From NCBI RefSeq assembly GCF_963576615.1, contig NC_088711.1, positions 62,715,248 to 62,779,247 of the forward strand: a DNA stretch of 64,000 nucleotides, in the 5' to 3' direction. Below the pieces are notes generated by a model, which was given only the letters and a program-made list of their open reading frames with translations, made no database searches and was not told where the DNA came from. Source of the DNA: Watersipora subatra (lineage: Eukaryota > Bryozoa > Gymnolaemata > Cheilostomatida > Watersiporidae). Shown piece after piece: positions 46,846-60,232 of this stretch. Made by a program: the position numbers and the translations under genes. Numbering within the stretch: position 1 is the stretch's first letter; each line of letters starts with the position of its first letter.

Positions 46846-48312
46846 TGCACAGGGCTGCTGAACATACTAGCAAATATTTAGCATGTTTAATTGTGATGAG
46901 GACAGACAAGATTGCAGAATGATAAAAATGGCTTAACCTAGTGGTTACACATGCATGTTTGTAGACTTGCAATTTGCATGTCATTAGCTGAAATCCAGTG
47001 TGAAACAATTTTCTATTAATAATTTTTTGATCGCTGGAACTGGACACATGGTTGACAGACAAATAAACAAATATACATATATATATGTATATACAAATGT
47101 ATACCGTAAAACCTCTAATTGAATGCCATGGCACTCTATTTTTTAACCTTTCTTTTATAGAGGCTGTCCATTGGAGGCGGCGTTCAAATAGAGGCTGGCG
47201 GTGTATTTTTCAAATGGCTCGTCAGAATTTTGGGAAGATAAATCTAGCCTTATTACGAGCGAAGCGAACGTCGCCTATATTTTGCCTTCATTTTTCGGTG
47301 GAGCTGTATTAAACCTTTTGGATGCAATAAACTGCTAACTTACCTCCAACTTGTCAAAGATCTCTTAATAAATATGCGTCGAGAAACTGAGAAATCTCTT
47401 TACCAGCTTATATCTATTGCTTGCCATTGGCCTGCGATGATATTATAGCCTGTGACCTTCTTTGCACTTTGTTGGCATTTTCAATTTTTAATTTATTCTA
47501 AATTTGAAGACATATTTTTATTTTATATCTCTATTTATTGTTTATTTATTGTTGCATAAAAGCTCATTGCACTCATTGATATGTTTGCTACAGTTCGCAG
47601 CCAAAACTAGCTTTTCATGTGCAATAGAAGTGGAGTTATGAGCATCGGTCCATTGTAAGCCGTGATAAGATAGCCACCAGGCTGCTAGAAAATAACATGC
47701 TGTAAATCTGCATATTTATAAGTTACATCATGATAATCCATCAAATGATACAAATATATATTCATGAACACGTGACTTAAACGAACCATAATTATATTAC
47801 ATGCAGAAACAAATAATAACATTTTTAAAACAAAAATATTTCCACCCATTGCTCGGATAGCTGCTTTCTGATTGATTGTTGCTTTTGATGGAACGAACAT
47901 CTTTTAGCTGTCCAATACTTTCCACAATATCTTTTGGCTTCAACTCTTCATCTGCACTGCTGAACTAGTCGATATTGACGTCCAAACATTTTTTTGGCCA
48001 AGCAAAACTTTCATGTGCTGCATTTATCACTAATGCAACGCGTAAAGGTTTTGCTCACAATGAACGTAATCTTTGGTCCAAAACTTGCAAACCGGTTTTT
48101 ATATGCATGTCCTTCGAAGTATTAGGACCGCGTTAAACAAAAAACTACTATTAGCCTGAGACAGTTAGTAGTTATTTCTATGGCAGTAGTATAGTGAGAG
48201 CAGATCTACACACACTAGGCGGAGCTTAGGGAGCAGGAAGTGACATCACATCAGGATCTGTTTGATTGACAGTTGGGGGGCGGAGCTAGGCGGTGTTGAG
48301 TCATGGTGTGAG

Positions 48313-48657
48313 TCATGGCGATCTGTGTGATTCGTGGTGCGAGTAATGGTGTGAGTTGGTTGGTGACGTCGCGGTGGTGGTGTCGGTGGCCGAGTGGTGA
48401 GTCGGGCCGCGAGACGATTCGCGGTTGTATTTGGTATTATCGGATTTCGTTGGCGTCCGGTAGAGGTCGCTCTTCCGTGCCGTTTCGGGGATTGACGGAG
48501 AGCTCGGTGGCGACGGGTTGACGGACGGTGGCGGATGGATTTCGAGATCGTCGGAGCTTGTATGTATTTTCTTTTTTCCGATCCCGAATGAGAATGATGT
48601 GTCCGCGAACGAATATTCATTTTGATTGTAAACTTCATAAATTCTGAAATTATCCAT
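48313..48657 (-). CDS. Gene 1 of element B (intact arm)
   Basis: 114 codons, same protein as 38143-38487 with a few substitutions (DNTKYN for DNPKYN, HRSP for HSSP near the end). ATG at 48657 lies 64 bases from the open frame of gene 2. Outward transcription toward the tip. Low-complexity, CpG-rich tail. Confidence 0.5.
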   Translation of the reverse strand: MDNFRIYEVYNQNEYSFADTSFSFGIGKKKIHTSSDDLEIHPPPSVNPSPPSSPSIPETARKSDLYRTPTKSDNTKYNRESSRGPTHHSATDTTTATSPTNSHHYSHHESHRSP

Positions 48658-48765
48658 CGCTGTTATGGTTCCACTACTTTTTTAAAGATAATGTATAAAT
48701 TGATGAAGTATTATTAGTTAGTGTTGATTGTTACTGGAGCTTCTGAGGAGTCAACTTCCAATAGT
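48658..48765. promoter_or_regulatory. Divergent promoter between genes 1 and 2
   Basis: Only about 108 bp separate the two ATGs. TATAAAT at 48694-48700 faces gene 2, about 66 bases before its ATG (48766). The same spacer is present in A (38035-38142). Confidence 0.45.
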
Positions 48766-49344
48766 ATGAATATCGACATTATTTCTGAAAGAACTTCCCA
48801 ATTGAATATGAAACAAAGAGAGTATAGAAGACCAACCAAGTCTAGATTGAACAGAACTACGTCATTACGAAGATCATCAAGAAAAAGTTCGGTAGTAAAG
48901 CGGTTATTCGAATCCAAGGAAAATTATATGGAAGGAGATGAGAAAATTACGTCACCTATTGCAACAGTTTTTAAAACCGAGGAAATGCAAGAACCATGGA
49001 AATGGATTGATCTAAAAGTTTTGGATATTCCAGCTTCGTTAGAAGTAATACAAGCAAATAAGTCTGAAGAAAATGACAATTGTGAGATTGCGTTGCAATT
49101 CTTCGTTGAACGTAAGGGAGAGCGTGTGGTATTATGTTCGATCATCGAACCTCAAAAGTATAACATTCCCTCATCATTTCAATGGTTGACACCAGCTCTC
49201 ATGATATTGGATCGAAGTGAGATTTACATGAACTCTAAGTCGTCATCAGGATTAAAACTTTTCAGAATTGACGGAGCATGCAATCTGAAGGAATTCAGAG
49301 AGAAATTAAACAAAGATTATAAACTCTGTATATCAAGACAGTAA
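48721..49344 (+). CDS. Gene 2 of element B, basic protein of unknown function
   Basis: Same protein as 37456-38079 in A (207 open codons; ATG at 48766, 192 residues) with three residue differences. Arg/Lys-rich N-terminus, then a globular part with SFQWLTPALMILDRSEIYMN and a C-terminal LKEFREKLNKDYKLCISRQ. Runs inward, toward the element centre. Its last codons survive in the deleted arms as LFRIDGACNLKEF, followed by a one-base frameshift. Confidence 0.6.
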   Translation: MLIVTGASEESTSNSMNIDIISERTSQLNMKQREYRRPTKSRLNRTTSLRRSSRKSSVVKRLFESKENYMEGDEKITSPIATVFKTEEMQEPWKWIDLKVLDIPASLEVIQANKSEENDNCEIALQFFVERKGERVVLCSIIEPQKYNIPSSFQWLTPALMILDRSEIYMNSKSSSGLKLFRIDGACNLKEFREKLNKDYKLCISRQ

Positions 49345-49500
49345 TGAGTTAAGGAAATGATATTATGATTAAATTTTATATAGTTTATTTGATGATATAT
49401 CATAGGGATTGAAACTTACTATCAATGGATATGTTTTTGAATAAAAGTTTTGTATATAAAAATGCTAAAACATAATATAAAAAAGACTATTGAATTTCAT

Positions 49501-50716
49501 TCAATCCCAATTTTCTTCTTCTTCTTTCATTGTCGAATGAGAATGAACTGTCTACAATCAAAACATACATTATTTTCAGTGAGATATAGTAAAAGTAAGA
49601 CATACAATCAGATTAGATCATTCATTCAAACTAAAAATCAAATATAATGTAATACTTACTGAAGAAGAAGAAGATCCATCCTTTTTCTGAATGGAATCTT
49701 CCTGTTGAGATACGGGAGCCTGCAATTGCAATGATTACAGTCAGGATGGATTACTATAACCTTGCTGAGATAGTAGACTCCACATTCACAATGGACTCCA
49801 ACTTAAATTGTAAATTTCAATTGCATTAGTCATCGAATCATAGAATGATATGCAAGATGTAATACAGACAGAATAGGATATGCAATCAGCTAGAGTAGGA
49901 CATACAGACAATAAGAAAAACAAATATGTTACATCACATAGTCAGACTAGGACACACAGACAGAGGAGGATATTCAGTTAAAATAAAGAAATAAATATAA
50001 TGTACTACTTACTGAAGATTCAAATTCATAAAGCCTTCTCCGAAAAGGACTATATTTAGTTCGGTGATGCCCAGGATCCTACAATTGCATTGATTATAGT
50101 CAGAGTAGAACATGCAGACAAATTAAAACACAGTCAGGTCTTACTTTGAATTTCAATTCCAACTCCTTTTGTTTTAAAGTGGAGTTATACAAAATATTAA
50201 TTACTGTTTTCACAGATTGATACTCATTTTAACATTCCTACATACCAATTGGAGTGAATTTTGTTGAATGTATTTGATCTTTAGTTACATGTTTTATCAT
50301 TATACAACGATATTAGACGAAATAAATATAATGTAATACTTACTTTTAAAGTCAATGTAACATCGAAGTTACGAAAGAACTCCTCTCTTTGCTGCTGCAT
50401 GACCAATGATTTCTACAATAATTTCCAAAATTACTTTGTATAATTTAATAGTTTCATTTAAGCAAACCCTATAATTCGAAATATATTTAATATGTAGTTT
50501 ATATTCTCAAGTTTCCTTTAATCAAAAATATAATTTAGTAAAATATTATAATGTAGTACTTACTTTCTTTTGAAGCTTGATCTTGAATCGAAAAGCCTTC
50601 TGTTTTTCAGGATCTACCTCTCTACCCCAAGGGCAGTAGCCCCATATCTCAACACACGTGTCGATGCATTTTGTCTGAGTTAGGAGTCTATCCACGTTTT
50701 TGTCTCAAGCACACAT
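49501..50716 (-). pseudogene. WGYC gene, left arm of B: five phase-0 exons, nonsense at codon 4
   Basis: Exons on the minus strand: 50716-50564 (51 codons), 50412-50344 (23), 50078-50013 (22), 49719-49660 (20) and 49551-49501 (17 with stop). Each has consensus borders (usually TTGTAG or TTGCAG, and GTAAGTA), every length is a multiple of three and every junction is phase 0. The peptide contains TKCIDTCVEIWGYCPWGREV, SLVMQQQREEFFRNFDVTLT, GHHRTKYSPFRRRLYEFESS, PVSQQEDSIQKKDG and TVHSHSTMKEEEENWD. The C-x3-C-x6-C core suggests metal or disulfide binding. Codon 4 is TGA, where the right-arm copy has AGA. TATATAAG lies about 50 bases upstream of the ATG. Family unknown. Confidence 0.6.
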
Positions 50717-50847
50717 TGTAAACTATTATAAATAAAATGAGATGAAAAACTTATTCTTTCTCGTTGCTTATATAGTAAGCAGAATCAATATTATGGTTGA
50801 TTAAACTTGTGTAATTTATGATCACGAAATTGTAAAATCAGCTAAAC

Positions 50848-51165
50848 AGATTTCGCGAAATTCAATTTCGCGAAAGTTGACTATATAATATATATGATGT
50901 GAAATTTCGCGAAATCCAATTTCGCGAAAGTTGACTATATAATATATGATGTGAAATTTCGCGAAATCCAATTTCGCGAAATTCACTTTCGCGAAATTCA
51001 ATTTCGCGAAAGTTGACTATATAATATATATGATGTGAAATTTTGCGAAATCCAATTTCGCGAAATTCACTTTTCGAGAAATTGAATTTCGCGAAAGTTG
51101 ACTATATAATATATATGATGTGAAATTTCGCGAAATCCAATTTCGCGAAGTTCACTTTCGCGTTG
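50848..51165. repeat. TTTCGCGAAA array, left half of B
   Basis: At least a dozen TTTCGCGAAA copies (a few mutated, such as TTTTGCGAAA and TTTTCGAGAAA) with the same 15-bp spacing and GACTATATAATATATATGAT spacers. It lies immediately upstream of the minus-strand WGYC promoter. Confidence 0.92.
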
Positions 51166-51169
51166 ATGT

Positions 51170-54100
51170 ACAAGTGAGCCGTGATTTATAAATGTATATA
51201 TAATAATAAAATGTGAGTAAGATAAAAGCTACTGAAGATACAATAAACAACGCTAGGATTGTGCTAGTCTATGTTAATATACAAGTGAGCAGTGATTATA
51301 ATTGTATATAATAATAAAATGTGAGTAAGATAAAAGCTAGGGTTGTGCTAGTCCATGTTAATGTACAAGTGAGCAGTGATTATAAATGTATATATAATAA
51401 TAAAATGTGAGTAAGATAAAAAGCTACTGAAGATAGAATAAACAAAGCTAGGATTGTGCTAGTCCATGTTAATATACAAGTGAGCAGTGATTATAAATGT
51501 ATATATAATAATAAAATGTGAGTAAGATAAAAGCTAGGGTTGTGCTAGTCCATGTTAATGTACAAGTGAGCAGTGATTATAAATGTATATATAATATTAA
51601 AATGTGAGTAAGATAAAATCTACTAAAGATACAATAAGCAAAACTAGGATTGTGCTAGGCCATGTTGATATACAAGTGAGCAATGATTATAAATGTATAT
51701 ATAATAATAAAATGTGAGTAAGATAAAAGCTAGGGTTGTGCTAGTCCATGTTAATGTACAAGTGAGCAGTGATTATAAATGTATATATAATAATAAAATG
51801 TGAGTAAGATAAAAGCTACTCAAGATAGAATAAACAAAGCTAGGATTGTGCTAGTCCGTGTTAATATACAAGTGAGCAGTGATTATAAATGTATATATAA
51901 TAATAAAATGTGAGTAAGATAAAAGTTACTGAAGATACAATAAACAGAGCTAGGATTGTGCTAGTCTATGTTAATATACAAGTGAGCAGCGAATATAAAT
52001 GAATATATAATAATAAAACGTGAGTAAGATAAAAGATACTGAAGATACAATAAACAAAGCTAGGATTGTGCTAGGCCATGTTGATATACAAGGGAGCAGT
52101 GATTATAATTGTATATATAATAATAAAACGTGAGTAAGATAAAAGATACTGAAGATACAATAAACAAAGCTAGAATTGTGCTAGACCCTGTTGATGTACA
52201 AGTGAGCAATGATTATAAATGTATATATAATAAAATGTGAGTAAGATAAAAGCTACTGAAGATACAATAAACAAAGTTAGGATTGTGCTAGGCCATGTTA
52301 ATATACAAGTGAGCAGGGATTATAAATGTATATATAATAATAAAATGTGAGTAAGATAAAATCTACTAAAGATACAATAAGCAAAACTAGGATTGTGCTA
52401 GGCCATGCTGATATACAAGTGAGCAATGATTATAAATGTATATATAATAATAAAATGTGAGTAAGATAAAAGTTACTGAAGATACAATAAACAGAGCTAG
52501 GATTGAGCTAGTCTATGTTAATATACAAGTGAGCAGCGAATATAAATGAATATATAATAATAAAACGTGAGTAAGATAAAAGCTACTGAAGATACAATAA
52601 ACAAAGCTAGGATTGTGCTAGACCATGTTGATGTACAAGTGATCAATGATTATAAATGTATATATAATAATAAAATGTGAGTAAGATAAAATCTACTAAA
52701 GATACAATAAGCAAAACTAGGATTGTGCTAGGCCATGCTGATATACAAGTGAGCAATGATTATAAATGTATATATAATAATAAAATGTGAGTAAGATAAA
52801 AGTTACTGAAGATACAATAAACAGAGCTAGGATTGAGCTAGTCTATGTTAATATACAAGTGAGCAGCGAATATAAATGAATATATAATAATAAAACGTGA
52901 GTAAGATAAAAGCTACTGAAGATACAATAAACAAAGCTAGGATTGTGCTAGACCATGTTGATGTACAAGTGATCAATGATTATAAATGTATATATAATAA
53001 TAAAATGTGAGTGAGATAAAAGCTACTGAAGATACAATAAACAAAGCTAGGATTGTGCTAGTCCATGTTGATATACAAGTGAGCAGTGATTATAAATGTA
53101 TATATAATATTAAAATGTGAGTAAGATAAAAACTACTAAAAATACAATAAGCAAAACTAGGATTGTGCTAGGCCATGTTGATATACAAGTGAGCAATGAT
53201 TATAAATGTATATATTATAATAAAATGTGAGTAAGATAAAAGCTAGGGTTGTGCTAGTCCATGTTAATGTACAAGTGAGCAGTGATTATAAATGTATATA
53301 TAATAATAAAATGTGAGTAAGATAAAAGCTACTCAAGATAGAATAAACAAAGCTAGGATTGTGCTAGTCCGTGTTAATATACAAGTGAGCAGTGATTATA
53401 AATGTATATATAATAATAAAATGTGAGTAAGATAAAAGTTACTGAAGATACAATAAACAGAGCTAGGATTGTGCTAGTCTATGTTAATATACAAGTGAGC
53501 AGCGAATATAAATGAATATATAATAATAAAACGTGAGTAAGATAAAAGATACTGAAGATACAATAAACAAAGCTAGGATTGTGCTACACCCTGTTGATGT
53601 ACAAGTGAGCAATGATTATAAATGTATATATAATAAAATGTGAGTAAGATAAAAGCTACTGAAGATACAATAAACAAAGTTAGGATTGTGCTAGGCCATG
53701 TTAATATACAAGTGAGCAGTGATTATAAATGTATATATAATAATAAAATGTGAGTAAGATAAAATCTACTAAAGATACAATAAGCAAAACTAGGATTGTG
53801 CTAGGCCATGCTGATATACAAGTGAGCAATGATTATAAATGTATATATAATAATAAAATGTGAGTAAGATAAAAGCTACTGAAGATACAATCAAAGCTAG
53901 GATTGTACTAGTCCATGATGATATACAAGGGAGCAGTGATTATAAATATATATAATAATAAAATGTGAGTAAGATAAAAGCTACTGAAGATACAATAAAC
54001 AAAAACTAGGATTGTACTAGTCTATGTTGGTGTACAAGTGAGCAATGATTATAAATGTATATATAATAATAAAATGTGAGTGAGATAAAAGCTACTGAAG

Positions 54101-54185
54101 ATACAATAAACAAAGCTAGGACTGTGCTAGTCCATGTTAATATACAAGTGAGCAGTGATTATAAATATATATAATAATAAAATGT
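51170..54185 (+). repeat. 110-bp satellite in B
   Basis: About 28 copies of a unit with GCTAGGATTGTGCTAGTCCA, TGTTAATATACAAGTGAGCA, TATATAATAATAAAATGTGA and AGCTACTGAAGATACAATAA. A shorter variant lacks the last 27 or so bases. Blocks of several units are themselves repeated (for example 52319-52659 resembles 52672-53012). Confidence 0.93.
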
Positions 54186-54690
<505 letters not shown>

Positions 54691-55019
54691 ACCACGTTAA
54701 TTGTTGACCAAAACGATTATTCTGCCCAAGTTAATTCAAACGGATTTTCTAAAAAATCCGATATACCGTTAGTATTTAAGCAATATCTCAAAAAATGAAA
54801 ACATATATCGTTTTACTTTTAAATGTATCTTATTCAGAACAAAATTCTCCACAAGATAGGTGTAAAATTGTTTAGCAACTCTTACTCTCACAAAATTTCT
54901 GACGCTTTTCTTTGCGTTGAACAAACTCGGTGTGTTTCTTATTGTCATGACGATAACGGTCTGGTTTTACCGTTTTTGAAAAAATAATTAGAAATGGAAT
55001 TGTTGAACCAAAAATTTAG
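54691..55019. other. Upstream flank of the protease relic
   Basis: Short broken frames only; any catalytic-His part of the protease would have been here but is not readable. Confidence 0.35.
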
Positions 55020-55217
55020 TTGCACATCATTGGTAACAAGGTTGTTTCATTGGAAACAATTCTTTCAACAACATGTGGAGATTACTGTCTTCTCTTTGCA
55101 ATATTTTGGAGCAGAGGATGTTCAATAGAAGATTTTCTAACAGTTATGCTAAAAATTTCTGAAACAGATACACGAGATCATGTAGTTCGAAAAACTATAC
55201 TAGATAGATATGATTGA
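55020..55217 (+). pseudogene. Adenain-like cysteine protease relic (Polinton PRO)
   Basis: 65 codons, no ATG (TTG at the left edge). The core STTCGDYCLLFAIFWSRG followed by CSIEDFL fits the C-terminal catalytic-Cys region of adenovirus/Polinton C5 proteases, where Cys sits in (S/T)xCGxYC and is followed by an aromatic helix and RG-S---FL. The tail RDHVVRKTILDRY also fits. The His and Asp/Glu parts of the triad are not in frame upstream, so this is a decayed 3' part. In Polintons this enzyme is linked to virion-type maturation. It is the strongest single hint of the element's class. Confidence 0.55.
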
Positions 55218-55867
55218 AATGAAAAAAAATTAGTAAAAGTCTTAATAACGAAGAAAATGAAGGTGTTGACAATGTACATATTCAAGGAACTTCCCAAATT
55301 GTTAAATTACTAGAAGATCTGACATAAATTTTTTTTTTCTATATTTTACAATTGAATATACATATATACTTTATATCGAAATAAAGTTGGTAACAAATAC
55401 AACCGAATATTATTTACTTTTTGATATAAGTTTTATATATTGATATACTCACACTGAGTTGGAGCTATCCTCAAAATAATCCACATATTAATCCATGTAT
55501 GCCCCTTTACTAGTTCATCATCTTCATCTATTTACTGGTCGAGAAACTGTTATGGAATGGTTAAGCCAAACCAAACAGGAGAATTCCATAGGTAAACCTA
55601 GGAAAACAATCAGGTCGAATGCCAAGGCGCTTGTCCACACAACAGCCCCTGAAAACAGCGACACTCAACGAACTTAATCGCGAGTAGCCGGCTAACAGAA
55701 TTCTAGCTGAAGCATACAAGCCTTATGGTATCAACACTCGATCGACCCAAATTCTCAAATATAAGTAGGTATCAAGAGATGGTTAATGAGGCAGAATATT
55801 CCATCAGATTATGCAACGCTTATATAGTGAATTGAAGAATGATGGGTGTGTCCAAAGGAATTAATGA
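55218..55867 (+). other. LFTG block of B
   Basis: Homologue of 33656-34330 in A. The frame 55531-55677 reads LFTGRETVMEWLSQTKQENS, continues to ALVHTTAPENSDTQRT and stops. Five of the eight base differences from A are synonymous in this frame, which hints at real coding. A short frame ending KLLEDLT precedes it at about 55325. On the minus strand CACTATATAAGC (about 55818-55829) is a TATA box beside the array. Confidence 0.4.
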
Positions 55868-56190
55868 AGCGAAAATAGTAAACAGATTTTCGCGAAATTG
55901 AATTTCGCGAAAGTGAATTTCGCGAAATTGAATTTCGCGAAATTACACATTATATATATTATATAGTCAACTTTCGCGAAAGTGAATTTCGCGAAAGTGA
56001 ATTTCGCGAAATTGGATTTCGCGAAATTGGATTTCGCGAAATTACACATATATATTATATAGTCAACTTTCGCGAAATTGAATTTCGCGAAAGTGAATTT
56101 CGCGAAATTGGATTTCGCGAAATTACACATATATATTATATAGTCAACTTTCGCGAAATTGAATTTCGCGAAAGTGAATTTCGCGAAAAC
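55868..56190. repeat. TTTCGCGAAA array, right half of B
   Basis: Thirteen or so palindromic 10-mers in the usual 15-bp groups with TATATTATATAGTCAAC spacers. It is bracketed by a minus-strand TATATAAG (about 55820) and a plus-strand TATAAAA (56249-56255). Confidence 0.93.
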
Positions 56191-56299
56191 TGTTTATATA
56201 TATCATTAGATCACAAAATTATTGAACCGCGACAACACTTCTACTTGTTATAAAACCTTCGAGCGAATATGCCTTTTCAATTCAGTTCATAACTTCACA

Positions 56300-57124
56300 A
56301 TGAGTACCAGAGACAACAGAAAAAGGAAATTTCAAGAATGATTACAATGTGTAGATAAATGTGTGAAGCGATGGGGTTACTGCTCTCATGGAATGGAAAT
56401 AAGCGATCGGAAGCGAAAAGCTTGTCAATTTCTCTTACGTGAAAAGTTCTATCAAGATCTCAACGAAAGATTACGGTTTACAGTAAGTACTACAAATTCA
56501 ATCTAGATGTTATGTAGGAATGATACAATGAATCTTCTCTTCTGAGTAGTAACTATGTGTTCTAGGCTGATTGTATTCATTGCAATTGCAAACTCCAATA
56601 TCTTAGCAAAGTGTATGTTATATCCCTACTCAGATTAAAACAGATTATTTTAACTGAATATCCTCCTCTGTCTGTGTGTCCTAGTCTGACTATGTGATGT
56701 AACATATTTGTTTTTCTTATTGTCTGTATGTCCTACTCTAGCTGATTGCATATCCTATTCTGTCTGCATTACATCTTGCATATCATTCTATGATTCGATG
56801 ACTAATGCAATTGAAATTTACAATTTAAGTTGGAGTCCATTGTGAATGTAGAGTCTACTATCTCAGCAAGGATATAGTAAACCATCCTGACTGTAATCAT
56901 TGCAATTGCAGGCTCCCGTATCTCAACAGGAAGATTCCATTCAGAAAAAGGATGGATCTTCTTCAGTAAGTATTACATTATATTTGATTTTTAGTTTGAA
57001 TGAATGATCTAATCTGATTGTATGTCTTACTTTTACTATATCTCACTGAAAATAATGTATGTTTTGATTGTAGACAGTTCATTCTCATTCGACAATGAAA
57101 GAAGAAGAAGAAAATTGGGATTGA
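56300..57124 (+). pseudogene. WGYC gene, right arm of B: nonsense at codon 14
   Basis: Exons 56300-56482 (61 codons from ATG), 56912-56965 (18) and 57074-57124 (17 with stop), all phase 0 with GTAAGT donors. The first exon encodes MSTRDNRKRKFQE, then TGA at codon 14, then LQCVDKCVKRWGYCSHGMEI and a longer basic stretch. It aligns without gaps to the left-arm copy over the first 28 codons (Cys at 17, 21 and 28). The two middle exons of the left copy are absent or unrecognisable here. TATAAAA is about 45 bases upstream of the ATG. Confidence 0.58.
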
Positions 57125-57288
57125 ATGAAATTCAATAGTCTTTTTTATATTATGTTTTAGCATTTTTATATACAAAACTTTTATTCAATAACATATCCAT
57201 TGATAGTAAGTTTAAATCCCTATGATATATCATCAAATAAACTATATAAAATTTAATCATAATATCATTTCCTTAACTCATTACTGTC

Positions 57289-57741
57289 TTGATATACAGA
57301 GTTTATAATCTTTGTTTTAATTTCTCTCTGAATTCCTTCAGATTGCATGCTCCGTCAATTCTGAAAAGTTTTAATCCTGATGAAGACTTAGAGGCGATAG
57401 ATAATTTCAGAATTTATGAAGTTTACAATCAAAATGAATATTCGTTCGCGGACACATCATTCTCATTCGGGATCGGAAAAAAGAAAATACATACAAGCTC
57501 CGACGATCTCGAAATCCATCCGCCACCGTCCGTCAACCCGTCGCCACCGAGCTCTCCGTCAATCCCCGAAACGGCACGGAAGAGCGACCTCTACCGGACG
57601 CCAACGAAATCCGATAATCCCAAATACAACCGCGAATCGTCTCGCGGCCCGACTCACCACTCGGCCACCGACACCACCACCGCGACGTCACCAACCAACT
57701 CACACCATTACTCGCACCACGAATCACACAGCTCGCCATGA
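57289..57741 (+). pseudogene. Gene 1 in the deleted arm of B (start codon lost)
   Basis: Same configuration as 30433-30885: ATG changed to ATA and fused in frame to the inverted end of gene 2 (SFRLHAPSILKSFNPDEDLE). The shared breakpoint shows that the deleted arm is an ancestral trait of both elements. Confidence 0.6.
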
Positions 57742-58925
57742 CTCACACCATGACTCAACACCGCCTAGCTCCGCCCCCCAACTGTCAATCAAACAGATCC
57801 TGATGTGATGTCACTTCCTGCTCCCTAAGCTCCGCCTAGTGTGTGTAGATCTGCTCTCACTATACTACTTATGGCGTTGCTTTCAAATTTCCATCTACCA
57901 TCACACATTTAAACCGGTTTTTATACTTTTTATACTGTTACTTGGTAGTATTATGACCTCGTTAAACAAGGAACCACTATTAGCCTGAGACAGTAATTAT
58001 TTCTATAGCGTTGCTCTGAAAGTCCATCTAGCATTGTGAATTTAAGCTGTTTTTTATATATGTAGGCTACTTCAAAGTAAAAAGACTGCGTTAGGTAAAG
58101 AGCTACCACTAGCCTGAGACCGTTATTGATTATTTCTATGGTGTTGCTTTTAAAGTTTTAACGGAAAATACGAAAAGCTTTGGAATTATTCAACAAGAGA
58201 ATTAATTGTTGTTGATATACACGATTCATTATTAATAAGATTTTGTGGACTGTCAATTTTACTGATCAGCTGATATTATAGGCTCATAAAGATCAAATAA
58301 TGTCAAAGTGGCAGTCAAATGGAGGTGGCGTTCAACTGCAGGGTGGTGGTCAATTGGAGATGGCGTTCAATTAGAGATTTTACTGTATATATGTATATAT
58401 AAATGTATGTATATATGTAGATATATATTTTTTTTAAATATGTATACTGTATCACGTATACACATAAATCTCAATGTTTGTCATTTGTTTACTTGTCTGT
58501 CAGCCATGTATCCAGTTCTAGCGATCAGAAAATTAAGAATAGAAAATTGTTTCACACTGGATTTCAGCTAATGACATGCAAATTGTAAGTCTGCAAACAT
58601 GCATGTGTAACCATTAGGTTAAGCCATTTTTATTATTCTGCACATCTTGTCTGTCCTTATCACAATTACACACGCTAAATATTTGCTAGTATGTTCAGCA
58701 GTCCTGTGCACCATGAGAGATCATCATGAGTGATCAGTTTATGGGGAATTATCTATGTTATGGTTTTGAGTGATGCAATGGTAGCATTTCAATTCTGCAG
58801 GAAAGCATTTATACACTACAATACAGTGTTCAATTGGCTTTACTAAAGAATAAACTGGGCACATGCTTATTACACATGCCAACCTTTTATGGCTTCCTTT
58901 TATTAGCGTCATGTGTGTAGCCATA

Positions 58926-59950
58926 CCAGAAGAAAATTGCATGCCCATATATAAAGAAAATGCTTGAACTATTGGAAGGCTATTGCAATTGGTAGTAGGC
59001 ACAGTAGGAGCTGTAGTAGGCACTGCAGTCGGCACAGTACTCAGAAATAAACGCAGTACACAGAAATAAACACAGCACACAAACATAAACGCAGTACTCA
59101 GAGATAAACGCAGTACTGTGTTTTGATGAACTGGTGGGTGACCGTCCTATCCGGATGTTCTTTTTGTTGATGTCACAGCACAAATGCTGTCAGCACAAAG
59201 AAATGTATGATGTCACGAGTTGCATTAGCTGAAAATTGTTGATTTTCAAGTATTTTAAGTAACAAAAGATGAATCAACTTTCCTGTTGCTTACCAATTGC
59301 AGTATTTAGGTGCTACAATTTCTAATTTTATACCTGTTTACAAGATGCCATAGTATACACATGTAAGCAGGCAGACTTTCACAAGTGGACAGTAACGCTT
59401 TGAGAATTCTCTCTCACCTACATATTATTTTTCTGAAGTATTACAGTCATATCACATGTATTAGGAATTATTCTGAAGATCAAACTAACCACAGTATTAA
59501 ACCAGTCAGATCTGTTATGGAGAGAGCACAAGGTATGTTGTGTTTTTTATTGCTACATTTAGTTTTGTATTTACTGCTACCATTGTATTTAATCAAGGCT
59601 TTGAATTCCACAAGGTTGGCAACCTATTACTGCTTATTTTTGGCTGTATTAGCAATCATCTGAAGTGTCACATAGGATGAACAATATGCTGATATTGAAG
59701 AATTAGTAGTGTTGAACTGCTGCCTGGCTTATTTTATCATGCTTGTATTTTTACATATATTCACTTGTAGTTTTACTTGCTTGCTCTTATGTTTTAAAGA
59801 AATCGACTGATGTGAAACTCAATGCATATATATTATTGTATAAACTGCATTTTACCATTTTGTAGTTTTTACGGTGTGAACTACGTCAATAAAGTTCATA
59901 TCAGTCATAAACCACTCTTCCTTATAACGGATCGTGACTACAATACCTCT
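58926..59950. other. Unassigned insert in U2, with a short tandem repeat
   Basis: About 59030-59120 has five degenerate copies of a 20-mer built on CAGTACTCAGAAATAAACG. Otherwise no gene or repeat is recognised. The stretch has no counterpart in U1. Confidence 0.4.
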
Positions 59951-60232
59951 CCACTTTTTCCTTCTCTTTGCTGGCTATGTTGTAGTCATTGGTTACTGCT
60001 ATATCTATTATAGTAGTTCTCTTGTTCTATATCTCCACCACAGGTTGTCTGGCTGGCGTGGCTAAACGTGTCACTCAGTATTAAGTAGGAAAGATCAACT
60101 AACACCTGTTGAACTAGTGAGGGTTGCAGCGACTACTTGTGTACACGATTCAAAGGTATCTTGCACAGTTATACTTTTGATAGGAAAATCCAGAGAACAC
60201 AAAGAAATAATAGTTTAACATATGAATTCAGA
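59951..60232. other. U2 flank: LINE tail remnant and 5' leader
   Basis: About 110 bp matches the R2-type LINE tail at 17624-17735; the rest matches the 5' leader of the NTase-TPR gene in U1. The TATA of copy 1 (TTATATACA) reads TTGTGTACA here. Confidence 0.55.

Noticed and set aside
46846-47134. N-terminal 97 codons of the open frame containing the LINE RT
   Set aside because: This part is the arm of the composite inverted-repeat element, also found at 15030-15235 without any RT, so the in-frame join is coincidental.
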